From positions 18,999 to 82,998 of the forward strand of contig JAHEFG010000007.1 of assembly GCA_024640305.1 (NCBI GenBank): a DNA stretch of 64,000 nucleotides, given 5' to 3'. The notes below the pieces were generated by a model, which saw nothing but the letters and a program-made list of their open reading frames with translations, searched no databases and was not told the origin of the DNA. The translations under genes and the position numbers were made by a program. Shown here one piece after another: positions 63,712 to 64,000 of this stretch. This stretch comes from Gammaproteobacteria bacterium (GTDB lineage: Bacteria; Pseudomonadota; Gammaproteobacteria; Steroidobacterales; Woeseiaceae). Positions within the stretch are counted from its first letter, which is position 1. Each line of letters opens with the position of its first letter.

Positions 63712-64000
63712 ATGGCAAAACGCGATTACTACGAAGTACTTGGGGTATCTCGAACGGCATCTGCCGATGAGATCAAGAAGTCCTATCGTCGGCTTGCAAT
63801 GAAGCACCACCCCGACAGAAACAAGGACGACTCAAGTGCCGAAGGTAAGTTCAAGGAGGCCAAGGAAGCCTACGAAGTCCTGAGCAATGCCGAAAAGCGA
63901 TCTACCTATGATCGATTCGGGCACGATGGTCTTAGCGCACAGCAAGGCGGTGGGCAAGGATTCGGTGCCGAAGGGTTTGGCGACATTTTTGGCGACGTGT
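63712..64000 (+). CDS. dnaJ: Chaperone DnaJ, N-terminal part (cut by window end)
   Basis: The first 96 residues are present: a complete J domain with the HPD motif (in [11 protein letters not shown]) and the start of the Gly/Phe-rich region ([13 protein letters not shown]). It stimulates the DnaK ATPase. It lies 60 bp after the dnaK stop. Confidence 0.96.
   Translation, partial: MAKRDYYEVLGVSRTASADEIKKSYRRLAMKHHPDRNKDDSSAEGKFKEAKEAYEVLSNAEKRSTYDRFGHDGLSAQQGGGQGFGAEGFGDIFGDV

Overview
The window is a compact, gene-dense chromosome segment of a Gram-negative gammaproteobacterium. Markers for this are the bamE / ratB-ratA / fur / recN / nadK / hrcA-grpE-dnaK-dnaJ block, ffs next to dnaX-ebfC-recR, orn beside rsgA, ppsA divergent from ppsR, prc, srkA, and a tmRNA with the tag ANDDNYALAA. 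Many lipoproteins, c-type cytochromes and a TolB/TPR membrane protein fit a free-living, respiratory marine or sediment lineage (Woeseiales-like is only a guess). No prophage, insertion sequence, integrase or CRISPR array is visible.

Layout. 1-166: 3' end of a tRNA-Ser, a terminator, and a second copy of the tRNA tail. 275-1652: cytochrome c' overlapping a diheme cytochrome c. 1885-2154: C-terminal relic of a multicopper oxidase. 2254-8661: beta-helix lipoprotein, diheme peroxidase, membrane thioredoxin, a small periplasmic protein and an outer-membrane barrel. 8662-14211: TolB/TPR protein, a phospholipase-D relic, DUF2784 protein, fatty acid desaturase, lipocalin and an NAD(P)-binding epimerase-like protein.

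14410-23046 is the most distinctive part: a YeiH-type exporter; two half-size YeeE/YedE sulfur-transport proteins; a Tat-exported molybdopterin oxidoreductase with its four-cluster ferredoxin and NrfD-type membrane subunit (Psr/Phs type); a rhodanese-like lipoprotein that has lost its catalytic cysteine; and, tail to tail with it, an 11-heme periplasmic cytochrome c. Together they look like an inorganic sulfur compound uptake and periplasmic redox module. The substrate and the direction of electron flow cannot be read from sequence.

23202-34550 is housekeeping: PPK2, SRP RNA, dnaX, ebfC, recR, HIT protein, rsgA, orn, a methyltransferase, a GFA-like protein, an SH3 protein, ppsA, ppsR and a DUF1249 protein. 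34689-47004 holds a coiled-coil protein, prc, small membrane proteins, a DUF1232 protein, then an FHA/coiled-coil protein, an AAA+ ATPase and a gluzincin-like lipoprotein on one strand, an NlpC/P60 lipoprotein and a lipoprotein pair. 47221-53005: glutamine amidotransferase, srkA, DUF1684 lipoprotein, acetyltransferase, a 583-residue lipoprotein and a phosphatase-like lipoprotein. 53055-64000: ssrA, smpB, a sodium symporter, ratA-ratB, bamE, fur, recN, nadK, hrcA, grpE, dnaK and the start of dnaJ, with two good sigma-32-type promoters before grpE and dnaK.

Convergent genes very often share or abut their stop codons (four pairs overlap by exactly 4 bp), leaving no room for terminators between them.
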